The notes beneath the pieces are model-generated. The model was given only the letters and a program-made list of their open reading frames with translations. It ran no database searches and was not told the origin of the DNA. Source: Candidatus Fukatsuia symbiotica (GTDB lineage: Bacteria > Pseudomonadota > Gammaproteobacteria > Enterobacterales > Enterobacteriaceae). From it: a stretch of DNA of 64,000 bases. This document shows positions 28,125 to 36,815 of this stretch, in pieces (position 1 is the stretch's first letter; each line of letters begins with the position of its first letter). The stretch is taken from assembly GCF_003122425.1 (NCBI RefSeq), contig NZ_CP021660.1:1-64000 (forward strand), in the 5' to 3' direction. Position numbers and translations under genes: made by a program.

Positions 28125-28880
28125 TCAACGGATGATGCCGGCAGAGGTTTCAATTTGCCGCTTTGAAACGTCAATATGTTTTATTTTCAGCTTGCCCAGC
28201 GTATCGCCCTCACGGACGGCATGAGTGCTGCCCTTATACGATACCCACGCCATACCTTGCCACAGGGTGTTGATCTGATAGCCATCGGTACTGGCCCGTT
28301 GTGGATTTTGGGTTCTTTTTTTCACTGGCGTAGAGACCCTTTGTTTTGAGGCTGCGGGTTGAGTGCGTACGCTTTCCAGGCGGATAGCCATGTCACTCAA
28401 TTGCTGTTCCAGCTGCTTAACCTGTTGATTAGCCAACGCCAGGCGCTCTGATATCGCCCCTATAGCCTCACGATTTTCCTCCGCGAAACTACGGCGCGCT
28501 TCCAAAATCGTCGCTATCTCTTTTTTAAAGGTGGTCAAGGCTTCCGCTGCAACGGAAAGTGTATTGGGATCGACCACTAACGGCATAGTGGATACTCCAG
28601 GCTCCGTTTTTTGGTAAGCTGAGTTCCATGCCTTGGGTTCAGAGGGGGCAAATCGGGCAGAGCTTTGCTGGACCTGTGTATTGGGCCAAAAGAGGTAAGC
28701 CACACCCAGGATGACACAGACCGCCAGTATCAATAGGTCGCGTAATCCTAGGCCAAACCAGCGTTTGGGTTGTGACACTGTCTCCATAAGGATCTCAGGC
28801 TCGCTGATTCTGTTGGATCCCTCGTTATCATTGGTGTCCACTGTATCGAAATTAAACAGGTCCGTTTTTTCACGTTTCAT
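28125..28880 (-). CDS. traP: TraP/IcmG (DotF)-like inner-membrane protein
   Basis: A 251-residue bitopic protein: cytoplasmic N-terminus of about 45 residues, one membrane segment (LRDLLILAVCVILGVAYLFW), then a periplasmic coiled coil (ISERLALANQQVKQLEQQL) and a compact C-terminal domain INTLWQGMAWVSYKGSTHAV. This order is that of IcmG/DotF and TraP. It overlaps traO by 4 bases (ATGA), so translation is coupled. Confidence 0.82.
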   Translation of the reverse strand: MKREKTDLFNFDTVDTNDNEGSNRISEPEILMETVSQPKRWFGLGLRDLLILAVCVILGVAYLFWPNTQVQQSSARFAPSEPKAWNSAYQKTEPGVSTMPLVVDPNTLSVAAEALTTFKKEIATILEARRSFAEENREAIGAISERLALANQQVKQLEQQLSDMAIRLESVRTQPAASKQRVSTPVKKRTQNPQRASTDGYQINTLWQGMAWVSYKGSTHAVREGDTLGKLKIKHIDVSKRQIETSAGIIR

Positions 28881-30088
28881 GGTGCCCTTCCTGTCGAGGG
28901 TTGCTGCTGGCTACCCGACTCAGTTTGCCGACGCACGTTATTTGCTTCATACACGCCGCCAATAAATTGAATGGCGATAATTTGCCCACGGTTAATCGTG
29001 GCCTGTTTGATGGGTAATCGTGCCGCATCGCTGGTCATCACCTGCCCTGCCTGATTGCCGATCCCACCGACAACAGTCCCTGCGATAGTGCTACCGCTCG
29101 GGGTAGCCGGGCGGGTCTGGATCACACTACCTTGCGGGGTGATCATATTTTGCGTACTGGACTGCTCAAACAATTGCCCAGTGCGCCCGAGACCCATGGC
29201 GATGGCCGGCAAGATAATGCGCGAAAAATAACGATGATTGACGTCACTTGCCACAGAGGATTGCAAGGTGTCATCACTGAGCGCGTAAGCATCGACGGTA
29301 TAAGTTTGTCCACGCCAACTCATGCGCTCAAAGTGGATAGTGACACCGTCACCGGCTAGCTGAACACGACGGGCATGCAATTGCGCGCCGGCGTAACGAC
29401 TGCTGGGAATAGTCGCTAAAACCTGTGAATCAGGGTTATCAGAATCAACGGCGGTTTCAATGACACCCGGCACGCGGGTGTAAGGTGCCACGATTTCTGT
29501 ATCAGTGATTTCCCTGCCAGCAAAATGCGGCGCATCCTTATATTTTGGCGCTAAACTGGCTGTCCAGGCGGTAAAGGTGTCCCCTTTATTCCCTTCTCCT
29601 CCCTCGATTCGTGATGCCAATTGAAACGGCACCGGTTGCCACTGCCCATTTAAATCCTGGAGCAAACTATCAATCGCTTTCCTGCGATTCTCACTTAACC
29701 CTGAATTATCGGCGGCCACTGAACGTTCACCACTGGTCTCAGGTGGCACTGTGTTTAGCTTATCGGGTGGCCGACCCGGCTGTTTTTTCTCACCGGGGTC
29801 GATAGCGCCTTCGCGGATACGGGCGACAAAACTTTGCCCTTCTTCGCGGGCAATAGCTGCCTCGGTGGCGTTATATTTTTCCAGCAGTTCGCGGTATTGG
29901 GCACTTTCTGTGGTGTGACGGCCGACATTGGCCGCCACACTGTCGATCGCGTAGTTGGATTGTGCCTCAGCGGGTTTGTTGTACAAGCTGTAGCCCAGGT
30001 AAATCGCAAACCCTAAAACAACGACACCAATCACTATCAGTATCAATGACTTGCTGGTATCCAGCGCCAACTCTTTTTCAATAGGCAT
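28877..30088 (-). CDS. traO: TraO/DotG (IcmE) core-channel protein
   Basis: A 403-residue protein with one N-terminal membrane segment (SLILIVIGVVVLGFAIYLGY), a linker, and a C-terminal VirB10-like domain: PGVIETAVDSDNPDSQVLA, DDTLQSSVASDVNHRYFSR and a Gly/Thr-rich tail to QIIAIQFIGGVYE. DotG spans both membranes and forms the channel of the core complex. Shorter than Legionella DotG because it lacks the long repeat region, as do plasmid TraO proteins. Intact. Confidence 0.88.
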   Translation of the reverse strand: MPIEKELALDTSKSLILIVIGVVVLGFAIYLGYSLYNKPAEAQSNYAIDSVAANVGRHTTESAQYRELLEKYNATEAAIAREEGQSFVARIREGAIDPGEKKQPGRPPDKLNTVPPETSGERSVAADNSGLSENRRKAIDSLLQDLNGQWQPVPFQLASRIEGGEGNKGDTFTAWTASLAPKYKDAPHFAGREITDTEIVAPYTRVPGVIETAVDSDNPDSQVLATIPSSRYAGAQLHARRVQLAGDGVTIHFERMSWRGQTYTVDAYALSDDTLQSSVASDVNHRYFSRIILPAIAMGLGRTGQLFEQSSTQNMITPQGSVIQTRPATPSGSTIAGTVVGGIGNQAGQVMTSDAARLPIKQATINRGQIIAIQFIGGVYEANNVRRQTESGSQQQPSTGRAP

Positions 30089-30091
30089 GGG

Positions 30092-31069
30092 TTACTCCAG
30101 ATGGATGGTCAACGGCTCGGTACGGCCCATCACGGAAAAATTGACATAGGGTGTTAGCGGCAATTTCCACAGGTGAGTGCCGTCGAGGGAAGATAGGGTT
30201 TGCTCAAATTCATCCCTAATTTCACTACGCGAGCGAATATAGAGATCGTCACCCAGTTGCCAGACTGTCGTCGATGCCAGGTTACCGTTGGTGCGTAACC
30301 GTTTAGCCTCCAGGGGAGGCATCCCATCCAAAAATGCCTGCAATACAGTGTTGTACAGGCCAATTTTGCTTTCCGGTTGCGCCATTGGTTTTGCGTCAGG
30401 CCCGCGCTGGGGAAGTCGCAAATCTAACCGGCTGTCCATGATTTGCGTTGCTGATTTGTTGTCAGGCTCACCGCTGGTTAAATTGACCACCACCGGCACT
30501 GCCAGGCCTTCCAGGTAAACGGTCACATTGCCGGTGTCATAACGGCGCAAGGCCTGAACCGCCATCATGGCGCTGCCGGGGATGTAGCTCACCTGAAAGC
30601 CTTTGTTGTTGGAATTAAACGGTGGTGCCCCCAGTTTCCAGGGCGCGCCGGTACTGTCAGAAAAGGTGACACTGCTGGTCTGATCGGCGGCAGTACGCAA
30701 AATGGGTACACTGGCACCGGGCGATAAATTGACCGTCAAGGTGCTGATGCGCGGCAGGGTTACCCGTGACTGATAAGCCCGCCCGCGACTGGCGGCATCC
30801 GCTGCACGGCCAAGTTGTTCTATTTCTGCACCGGATAACGGTGTGGCCTGCTCCTGGGTATAGCGCAGTGCCGCTGACGGTAGAGGCAGCGTGGCCAACG
30901 GTTCTTGATCTTTGGGTGGTACCTGTTTTTCTGGACTAGCAGTCGATGCAGATGTAGCCGACTGCCAATGATTGTTACTTTCAGCTGCTCTGGCGTGCCC
31001 TGTTAGGCTAACCAGTAGCAGAAAAAGAGAGTATTTTTTCATCATGAAGATCCCGTTATTTTGCATCAA
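30092..31069 (-). CDS. traN: TraN/DotH (IcmK) outer-membrane core protein
   Basis: A 325-residue exported protein with signal peptide ending near HARAAES. The body has the family pattern QEQATPLSGAEIEQLGRA, LTVNLSPGASVPILRTA and SVTFSDSTGAPW, as in DotH/IcmK. It forms the outer-membrane ring with TraH (DotD) and TraI (DotC). The gene ends 3 bases before traO begins and overlaps the end of traM. Intact. Confidence 0.88.
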   Translation of the reverse strand: MMQNNGIFMMKKYSLFLLLVSLTGHARAAESNNHWQSATSASTASPEKQVPPKDQEPLATLPLPSAALRYTQEQATPLSGAEIEQLGRAADAASRGRAYQSRVTLPRISTLTVNLSPGASVPILRTAADQTSSVTFSDSTGAPWKLGAPPFNSNNKGFQVSYIPGSAMMAVQALRRYDTGNVTVYLEGLAVPVVVNLTSGEPDNKSATQIMDSRLDLRLPQRGPDAKPMAQPESKIGLYNTVLQAFLDGMPPLEAKRLRTNGNLASTTVWQLGDDLYIRSRSEIRDEFEQTLSSLDGTHLWKLPLTPYVNFSVMGRTEPLTIHLE

Positions 31070-31740
31070 AGGTCACTAATTGAGTCACTTCCAGGCCAGT
31101 GGGTTTATCCCTCACGTCAGCGCGTTGAATAAACAAAGAAAAGATAAAGCGTTGCTCGGGCAGGGATGTGGTCTGGCCGGCCAGTTTCAATGTCACTGGA
31201 TACTGGATTTCCCAGGCGTACACCCCGTTGGATAACGGGCCTTTTTGTCGAACCACGCCGGGTGCTACCATCACCGCCAGGTTCATCTTTTTATCGCGCA
31301 CCGCCGCCAACACATTGGATTGTGTCAGTGCCTGGTAATAGCTGGTAAAACCTTCGTCGGAAAAACGGGAAGCGATCGCGCTCATCTGTACTTTAAAATG
31401 AACAAAATCCAGTGTGAAAGCATCGCGGATCACGCTGCCACCAAAATCGGCCACCTCAGCCAAGGTGAACGCCGGTTGATGGGTGGGGGATCAGCGGGAT
31501 CACCCGCCCCTCTTGTGTCGCAAAATATCTAACCGGTGGATGCGCCACTTTCCAGGCCAGATAACCATTCAACAATACTGAGCACGCCAGACAGAAGCTG
31601 GTTATCAAGCACACTTTAAGTGTCGTGCGGGCAAAGCGGGCACCCAACTGATTTTGCTGATGCAGCTCAATGGCCGCCCGGTAAGGCGCAGGCACAGATA
31701 AGCCGTTGTCCGCATCGACAACTCGGTGAGGTTTTTTCAT
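31056..31740 (-). pseudogene. traM: TraM/DotI (IcmL) protein, one frameshift
   Basis: Inner-membrane core protein. The first frame starts at 31740 and has a membrane segment (VCLITSFCLACSVLLNGYLA) then RYFATQEGRVIPLIP. One C is missing in a C5 run (31485-31489, G on the plus strand); the other frame continues THQPAFTLAEVADFGGSVIR and the periplasmic DotI domain SYYQALTQSNVLAAV to 31056. The repaired protein, about 228 residues, is normal for TraM. As read, the gene is broken. Confidence 0.85.
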
Positions 31741-31764
31741 GCAATAAACCCTCAGATATGGCCG

Positions 31765-32211
31765 CTAATTGAGCGTAAAAGGAGATCCCCTGTCGGGAGT
31801 CGGGATGATCGGCTGTGAGGCTGATAGCGTTTTGCTGGGTATCGGAGTGTCCTCCACCTTCAATTCTCCCCAGGGATTGATGTTATTCAGGATATAGCCC
31901 GAAATTTTATCCCGCGCAGCGGCACAGACCTTGTTTTTGATCCCATTCAGGATGTCGGCCAGATTGGGGAAGGTCGGTATAGTGAGGGAAGTACTGATAC
32001 CTCCCAGACATTGCTGTAAGGCATTCGTGGCCTGGGTTTCACGCATCGCCCAGGCGTCAGCAGCCTTTTTTGCCTGTTCATAGCCGCTTTGACTGCCGAT
32101 TAACGCCGCGCTGTAAGCACGGCAAGGTGCAGCCTGACCAAAAGTTGTCGTTGCTATCAGCAAAGCACTGAACAACAATACGCCCTGTAATTTTTTCATT
32201 CTATCGCTCAA
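31765..32211 (-). CDS. traL: TraL-like periplasmic protein
   Basis: A 148-residue exported protein: start MSDRMKKLQGVLLFSALLIA with signal cleavage near FGQAAPC. The mature part has three Cys (PCRAYS, QQCLGG, VCAAARD) and a helical body, and a Pro-rich tail. It lies just upstream of traM in transcription order, where R64 has traL. Assignment is by position, signal and general pattern. Confidence 0.65.
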   Translation of the reverse strand: MSDRMKKLQGVLLFSALLIATTTFGQAAPCRAYSAALIGSQSGYEQAKKAADAWAMRETQATNALQQCLGGISTSLTIPTFPNLADILNGIKNKVCAAARDKISGYILNNINPWGELKVEDTPIPSKTLSASQPIIPTPDRGSPFTLN

Positions 32212-32219
32212 AATGACCT

Positions 32220-33143
32220 CTACATACCGGGACGCGGCGCATGACCCGGATCCATTTTTGGTGTATTTGCTGCCATTACAGTGGCATCCGGTGCAGGTGA
32301 CGTTGTCACTGGAGTGTAGTGTTGAGTAAATCCCAACTTTTTATGCCATACCTGTGTCATCTTTTCTGGTTGATCCAATTTGGCCACTACCTTATTTCCT
32401 TCGCCTTGCAGACGAAACACAAAGGTGTCATAGGCCACAATCGCGCCCCGAACCTGATTCACGGCATTGCCGTGGCCAATCGGGCGTAGTCCATCGGCTT
32501 CAACGACATTCAGTGCCAGGTAGCGCGAACCGTTTTCTCGGGTGCAAAGTTGCCCCAGTACGTGCTGATATTCTCCTTTGTGCCGCACAATCCCCTGCAA
32601 ATAATCGCCGTTTCCCTGCACCAGTTGCAGCGAGAGCTGACCCTCTGGCAAACAAGCACTCATCACTGGCGTCCCCGCCGCCTGATTGGGCGTGGGTAAC
32701 GACACCGTTTCGGGGTTGCCTATTTTTTGTGTTCCCTTGCCATCCGGTTGCAACCAGAGCAATGGCGACTCGCTGGCAGGCAGTGATAGCGTGATCCCGG
32801 TTTGGCTCAGTACCGATTGCTGTATCTGCTCAAAGGCCACCCGGTCGTAAGCGAGTAGCGAGGCAGGAGGAAAGACATGCCGCCGATCGCTTACCAGAAG
32901 ACGGGGATCGATGGCTGATTTTATTTCCCATTGATTACGATGCGCCTCTCTTTTTTCCCAACGGAGAAGGGTGCCCTGCTCATCTTTCACCGGGACTTTG
33001 AGGGTGACGGGGTGTTGACCTAAGCAGCGCAAGGTGATCATATCGCCGATTTTCATGCCACTGTCAGCCACAGCCTGGCTTAATTCCTTGCCCCAAATCA
33101 CTTTTTCACCGCCGACAGTACGCATTCTGACAAAATAACTCAT
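32220..33143 (-). CDS. Conjugation-associated protein with relaxase-type accessory domain
   Basis: A 307-residue protein inserted between traL and a primase-like gene. The N-terminal 85 residues (GGEKVIWGKELSQAVADSG, GDMITLRCLGQHPVTLKV, ending HRNQWEI) match the small all-beta domain found next to primases and relaxases in many plasmids. The middle part ACLPEGQLSLQLVQGNGDYL is unrecognised, and the tail is Pro/Ala-rich. Probably works with the neighbouring primase on incoming single-stranded DNA; that is inference. Not part of the R64 traK-traL junction. Confidence 0.6.
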   Translation of the reverse strand: MSYFVRMRTVGGEKVIWGKELSQAVADSGMKIGDMITLRCLGQHPVTLKVPVKDEQGTLLRWEKREAHRNQWEIKSAIDPRLLVSDRRHVFPPASLLAYDRVAFEQIQQSVLSQTGITLSLPASESPLLWLQPDGKGTQKIGNPETVSLPTPNQAAGTPVMSACLPEGQLSLQLVQGNGDYLQGIVRHKGEYQHVLGQLCTRENGSRYLALNVVEADGLRPIGHGNAVNQVRGAIVAYDTFVFRLQGEGNKVVAKLDQPEKMTQVWHKKLGFTQHYTPVTTSPAPDATVMAANTPKMDPGHAPRPGM

Positions 33144-33199
33144 GTTTTCCGCCTGATTAAACTGGTACGGTGAAGCGCTGTGTTCTAGCAGCTTTCCGG

Positions 33200-35011
33200 T
33201 TAATTTTTCCGCGGGGTTTCAGCCTGCCTCTGGGCGTCGGTGGGCGTTACCTTTGGCGGGTTTGCTGTTGAGCTATCAATTGCCACGATTGCATCAACGG
33301 GTGCAGCAACCGGGGTGGCTGCTTCACGATGATCGGATTTCTTTCTGGCCTCATCGAGCATCAATTGCTGCTGAGGATTTTTTAGCACCAGTGCCAGCTT
33401 ATGTTGGGCGATTAAATGAATAGCACGTTGTTTAAACGCCTCACTGCCGGTTAATTCCACTTTGCCGTAATAATGTTGCTTGGCGACCAACAGGGCCGCC
33501 AGCACCAGGGTGTCATTTTGACTGGCGGCGGGGGACGCCATGGTGATGCGGTTGCCATGATCGATAAAGGCACGCTCACCTTGGTGGGCATAGACCACCG
33601 TCTTGCCTTCATATTGATGGGTGATATTCTGTAGTACCGCATCTAAATCAGCTGCTTTTACTGGTTGGGGTACAGCATGATCTTTAACGGGTTCAGTGTA
33701 GATACCGTTATCGCAGGCGGTGACCTCTGGCTGTTCATCACTGCTCACCGCTGTAAGCAATTGATCGTCAGCTTCTGCAGAAGCGTTTTGTTGATCATCC
33801 GGTCGCGTCTCTAATGATGCTGTGTTTTTTGCATTCACAGATTGTTCCTGTTTTTCAGTGAGTAAGGATGCTGAATGCAGTGTTAAGGCCGCTAAATGCG
33901 TAGCGAGTTGCTCCCGCACCGCATCGACGCCTCGTGCTTGCTGCAAGTCGTTAAAGTCGGTAAGATTTTTTTGGATTTCCTCCGCGGTGAATACCGGTGA
34001 GACGACACGCCCTCGGGTGAGATTAGCTGCTTCTTGGGCTTTTTTTAGCCCTTTGTTGGCGCTATTTTTGCGATCATCATCGGCCAAAAACAGGTGCTGA
34101 CTATCGGGGTAGCGGATACGCAACGCGGCTGCTACCTGCGGCAAATTACCCGCATCCACCGCCATCACTACCGGGAGAGCAGTGGCAGCATGGATGCTAG
34201 CAGCGGTAGCATAGCCTTCGGCGTATAGCAGTGGTTGACCGGCTTGCAATGCTCCGCCGACGACAAAGAAGCTGCCCGCTTTCTGCGCGCCTTTTTTCAG
34301 CGATTTAAAACCATTACCGCCGATACGTTGCACTGTTCGGACTTCTCCGGCGGCATTACGCAGCGGAATAACCAGCCTGCCGCGTTTGTCTTGTCTTACG
34401 CCTGTTGTCGCTTTAACACCTTTACGTAGCAAGTAAGGATGCTGAGCTGAGGCCTCCGGCAATAACGCCACTAATTGACTGATGCGATGAGCATGATGTT
34501 GGTATTGACGGGCCTGGGCAGTGGCCCGGGACTGTTTTTTTTGTAAGGCACTGGCCCGCACATGGTTTTGCGCCTGTTTATCCTTTGTTTGCCTACTGGT
34601 CTTCCATTTTTGCGGTTCAGCGTGAAGGCGGTGATCCTGGTACCAGCCTGCGGGTACGCCATCCAGATAGCCCACATAAACCCCTGTTTTTTCGCCTGAT
34701 TTATCCGCAAAGGTTCTTACCCTGTGGTGCTGCCCATCCATTTCCGGCAAGCCATCCAGTTCAAAACCCGCTGCCGCCAATACCTCAGCAAACTCCTCAC
34801 GTGGATTGGTTTCTATAGGCATTTTGGCCAGTGGAGCCGGCAACCACTGACGTAGTATGCTCAGATCGGCGCCAGGCTTGGCAAACCAGAGCTTCTGCAC
34901 GTTATCGAATGCCAGAGCGTGATCACCCTGAGGTAATTTTCCCGCGACGCGTTTGGCGGCAGGCAGCTGGTCATAGGGAATAACCAGCCAGGTATTTTCA
35001 GTCGCAATCAT
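33200..35011 (-). CDS. Zinc-less Toprim primase-like protein
   Basis: A 603-residue protein. Residues 1-60 form a DUF5710-like module (WLVIPYDQLPAAKRVAGKLP, KLWFAKPGADL). A middle region VRTVQRIGGNGFKSLKKGAQ leads to a Toprim catalytic fold: acidic LYAEGYATAASIHAAT and FLADDDRKNSANKGLKKA. Then a long low-complexity part and a C-terminal region similar to those in relaxase-linked proteins (YEGKTVVYAHQGERAFIDHG). This is the pattern of TraC-type plasmid primases, which prime replication of the transferred strand in the recipient. Intact and between traK and traL. Confidence 0.78.
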   Translation of the reverse strand: MIATENTWLVIPYDQLPAAKRVAGKLPQGDHALAFDNVQKLWFAKPGADLSILRQWLPAPLAKMPIETNPREEFAEVLAAAGFELDGLPEMDGQHHRVRTFADKSGEKTGVYVGYLDGVPAGWYQDHRLHAEPQKWKTSRQTKDKQAQNHVRASALQKKQSRATAQARQYQHHAHRISQLVALLPEASAQHPYLLRKGVKATTGVRQDKRGRLVIPLRNAAGEVRTVQRIGGNGFKSLKKGAQKAGSFFVVGGALQAGQPLLYAEGYATAASIHAATALPVVMAVDAGNLPQVAAALRIRYPDSQHLFLADDDRKNSANKGLKKAQEAANLTRGRVVSPVFTAEEIQKNLTDFNDLQQARGVDAVREQLATHLAALTLHSASLLTEKQEQSVNAKNTASLETRPDDQQNASAEADDQLLTAVSSDEQPEVTACDNGIYTEPVKDHAVPQPVKAADLDAVLQNITHQYEGKTVVYAHQGERAFIDHGNRITMASPAASQNDTLVLAALLVAKQHYYGKVELTGSEAFKQRAIHLIAQHKLALVLKNPQQQLMLDEARKKSDHREAATPVAAPVDAIVAIDSSTANPPKVTPTDAQRQAETPRKN

Positions 35012-35023
35012 GTCTAACTCCTT

Positions 35024-35284
35024 TTATTCAAAAAATTTCCGATACCACCAGGGGCGACCCACCACCGGATTACCGCGCATCAGATGCAGCAGGCGCTGGG
35101 TGAGCACCGTCAGGGTGTAGCCAAAAACCGAAAGGACTTTAAAAAAGAGGATAATGGCGGTGCAGAGTGCCAGTGTCAGCAGCGTTGGCCAACGAAACCA
35201 GGCAAAATACAGCGTCAACAACAACGCCGGAATGCCAAAAATCGTCAACGGCCTTGACGCATCCCGCCAGGGCGAAATGTCCAA
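35024..35284 (-). CDS. traK: TraK/IcmT small membrane protein
   Basis: An 86-residue protein, exactly the length of IcmT. It reads MDISPWRDASRPLTIFGIPA, then two membrane segments (LLLTLYFAWFRWPTLLTLAL and AIILFFKVLSVFGYT), and ends VVGRPWWYRKFFE, the family's conserved Trp-Trp-Arg tail. It should follow traJ directly; here 1.5 kb of toxin-antitoxin DNA and an unknown gene separate the two. Confidence 0.87.
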   Translation of the reverse strand: MDISPWRDASRPLTIFGIPALLLTLYFAWFRWPTLLTLALCTAIILFFKVLSVFGYTLTVLTQRLLHLMRGNPVVGRPWWYRKFFE

Positions 35285-35328
35285 ATAAGCTCCTTACAAA
35301 AAATAAAATAAACGGTAGCGCAGTGATA

Positions 35329-35349
35329 ATACATACCATTGATATGTAT
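35329..35349. promoter_or_regulatory. Probable VapB operator
   Basis: ATACATACC-ATT-GATATGTAT, an imperfect palindrome with ATACATA / TATGTAT arms, 46 bases before the vapB start. A second palindromic word (GATATATAC...GATAGGTATC) follows. Fits autoregulation by VapBC. Confidence 0.55.
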
Positions 35350-35395
35350 TTATGTGTGATATATACTTTTGATAGGTATCAACAAGGAGATAAAC

Positions 35396-35638
35396 ATGTC
35401 AACTACAGCCAAACTGTTCACTACCGGTCGCAGTCAAGCCGTACGGCTCCCGATGGAGTTCCGATTCAAGGGATCAGAAGTTTTTATTCGTCGTAACCAG
35501 GATACGGGCGAGGTTGTTTTATCGTCTAAGCCAGCATCCTGGCAAGATTTTTTCGCGCTAGCCGATAGCACTGATATTCCGGAAGATTTCATGGTTGATC
35601 GTGAAAATCTATCCGCTGAAGAAAGGGATCTATTTTGA
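35396..35638 (+). CDS. vapB: VapB-type antitoxin (AbrB/MraZ fold)
   Basis: An 80-residue antitoxin. The N-terminal TAKLFTTGRSQAVRLPMEF is the AbrB-like swapped-hairpin DNA-binding domain of VapB. The tail DFFALADSTDIPEDFMVDR binds the toxin groove. Ribosome site AAGGAG precedes the ATG at 35396; the frame upstream lacks one. The stop overlaps the toxin start. It lies on the plus strand, facing away from traK. Confidence 0.93.
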   Translation: MSTTAKLFTTGRSQAVRLPMEFRFKGSEVFIRRNQDTGEVVLSSKPASWQDFFALADSTDIPEDFMVDRENLSAEERDLF

Positions 35639-36042
35639 ATCGCTTTATGCTAGATACGAACATGGCAAGCTATGTTATCAAAGGTAATCCACCGGAAGCG
35701 CGCCAGCGATTGGCTGTGCTACCGATGGAAAGCATCGTCATCTCGGTCGTTACACAAGCTGAATTGCTTTACGGACTCGCCCGTAAAGGCCATCCAGTCA
35801 CCTTTGCGGGCCTCATACGCGAATTTTTTCTTCGTGTTAAAATACTGCCTTGGGATGGCGAAGCGGCAACCGTTTACGGGGACTTGCGTGCTTCTTGCGC
35901 CGCTGCCGGTATCACCCTTAGCGCATTAGATATGCTGATTGCCGCGCATGCGATAGCAGCTAAAGCGACTTTGGTAACCCACGACAAGGCTTTTTCACTC
36001 GTCCCTGATGGGATGCTTACTGTTGCAGACTGGATCACTTAA
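35635..36042 (+). CDS. vapC: VapC PIN-domain toxin
   Basis: A 135-residue RNase toxin; many relatives cut initiator tRNA. Active-site acidic residues: Asp in FMLDTNMASYVIKG, Glu in TQAELLYGLARKG, Asp in LSALDMLIAAHAIA, and THDKAF. The start is a TTG overlapping the vapB stop (TTGA); an ATG four codons later is an alternative. Intact. Its last 48 bases overlap a convergent minus-strand gene. Confidence 0.92.
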   Translation: MNRFMLDTNMASYVIKGNPPEARQRLAVLPMESIVISVVTQAELLYGLARKGHPVTFAGLIREFFLRVKILPWDGEAATVYGDLRASCAAAGITLSALDMLIAAHAIAAKATLVTHDKAFSLVPDGMLTVADWIT

Positions 36043-36567
36043 CATCTGCTCTACCTGTGAACCTCTTTTTTCCTCAGGAGCCAAGAAAGTTATCTTGTGA
36101 TAGTCATCGCAGGGGCAGGTTTGGTTAGATGCTTCACGCATTTTTTTTATCTTCCAGGCCAGCATGCTGACTGCCTGACGGCTTTGTATCAGCGCCTGAT
36201 GGCGTTTCTCGGCTGTTCTTACCCTCCAAGTCAGCGTACAGGTCTTCATATTTATGCCAGGTAAAGTGGATAAATAGACCTCCAATGAGGTGAGCTGGTC
36301 TGTTGCTTTGTATTGACGCATCTCTTTGCAAAGATTGAGAAGGAGGGGCAAGGCTGTGTACTGCTCTATGACATTATCGGAAAGCGTCAGCGCACTACGT
36401 TCCTGTTTGTTAAGCAGAGCACAAAGAAGACCACGAACATAGTGTCGTACTCTCTGGTAGTGTTGAGCATGGATATTACAACCCATAAGCATGGCCAGCC
36501 AATCTGTCAGTCCCCTAATGGGAGGTAAATCTGGAGGGCCGCAGTCGTATTGTTGGATTTTTGTCAT
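35995..36567 (-). CDS. Unrecognised 190-residue protein
   Basis: Starts MTKIQQYDCGPPDLPPIRGL and is mostly basic and helical, with no membrane segment. The region YQRVRHYVRGLLCALLNKQE recalls the N-terminal part of some transposases, but no catalytic domain follows, so this is only a hint. It may be a cargo gene or an IS remnant. It overlaps the end of vapC by 48 bases and lies between vapBC and the yafQ-like gene. Confidence 0.4.
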   Translation of the reverse strand: MTKIQQYDCGPPDLPPIRGLTDWLAMLMGCNIHAQHYQRVRHYVRGLLCALLNKQERSALTLSDNVIEQYTALPLLLNLCKEMRQYKATDQLTSLEVYLSTLPGINMKTCTLTWRVRTAEKRHQALIQSRQAVSMLAWKIKKMREASNQTCPCDDYHKITFLAPEEKRGSQVEQMLSDPVCNSKHPIRDE

Positions 36568-36597
36568 TACAATATCTCCACATAACGGGGTAAAGAT

Positions 36598-36801
36598 ATG
36601 AATAAACTCCGTACCGTGATCATACTGCTACTGAAAGGTAACCCCCTGCCGCGTGAACTGGGTGACCATCCACTTAAAGGCGAATGGAAACCTTCTCGAG
36701 ACCTGCATATCGAATCTGATTGGGTCCTGATTTACACCCTGGACAGCCATTCTGTTCGGTTTGAACGCACGGAAACCCATGCTGATCTGTTCGGAAATTA
36801 A
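36598..36801 (+). CDS. YafQ-family toxin, short at the N-terminus
   Basis: A 67-residue protein matching the last two thirds of YafQ-type mRNA interferases. Catalytic positions of the family are all visible: His in DHPLKGEW, Asp in RDLHIE, Asp in SDWVLIY, His in ETHADLF and the final Phe. About 25 N-terminal residues are missing compared with YafQ. No antitoxin gene lies next to it. A GGGGTAAAG site precedes the ATG, so it might be translated. Probably a remnant of a toxin-antitoxin module. Confidence 0.72.
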   Translation: MNKLRTVIILLLKGNPLPRELGDHPLKGEWKPSRDLHIESDWVLIYTLDSHSVRFERTETHADLFGN

Positions 36802-36815
36802 ACATTACTGAATAT

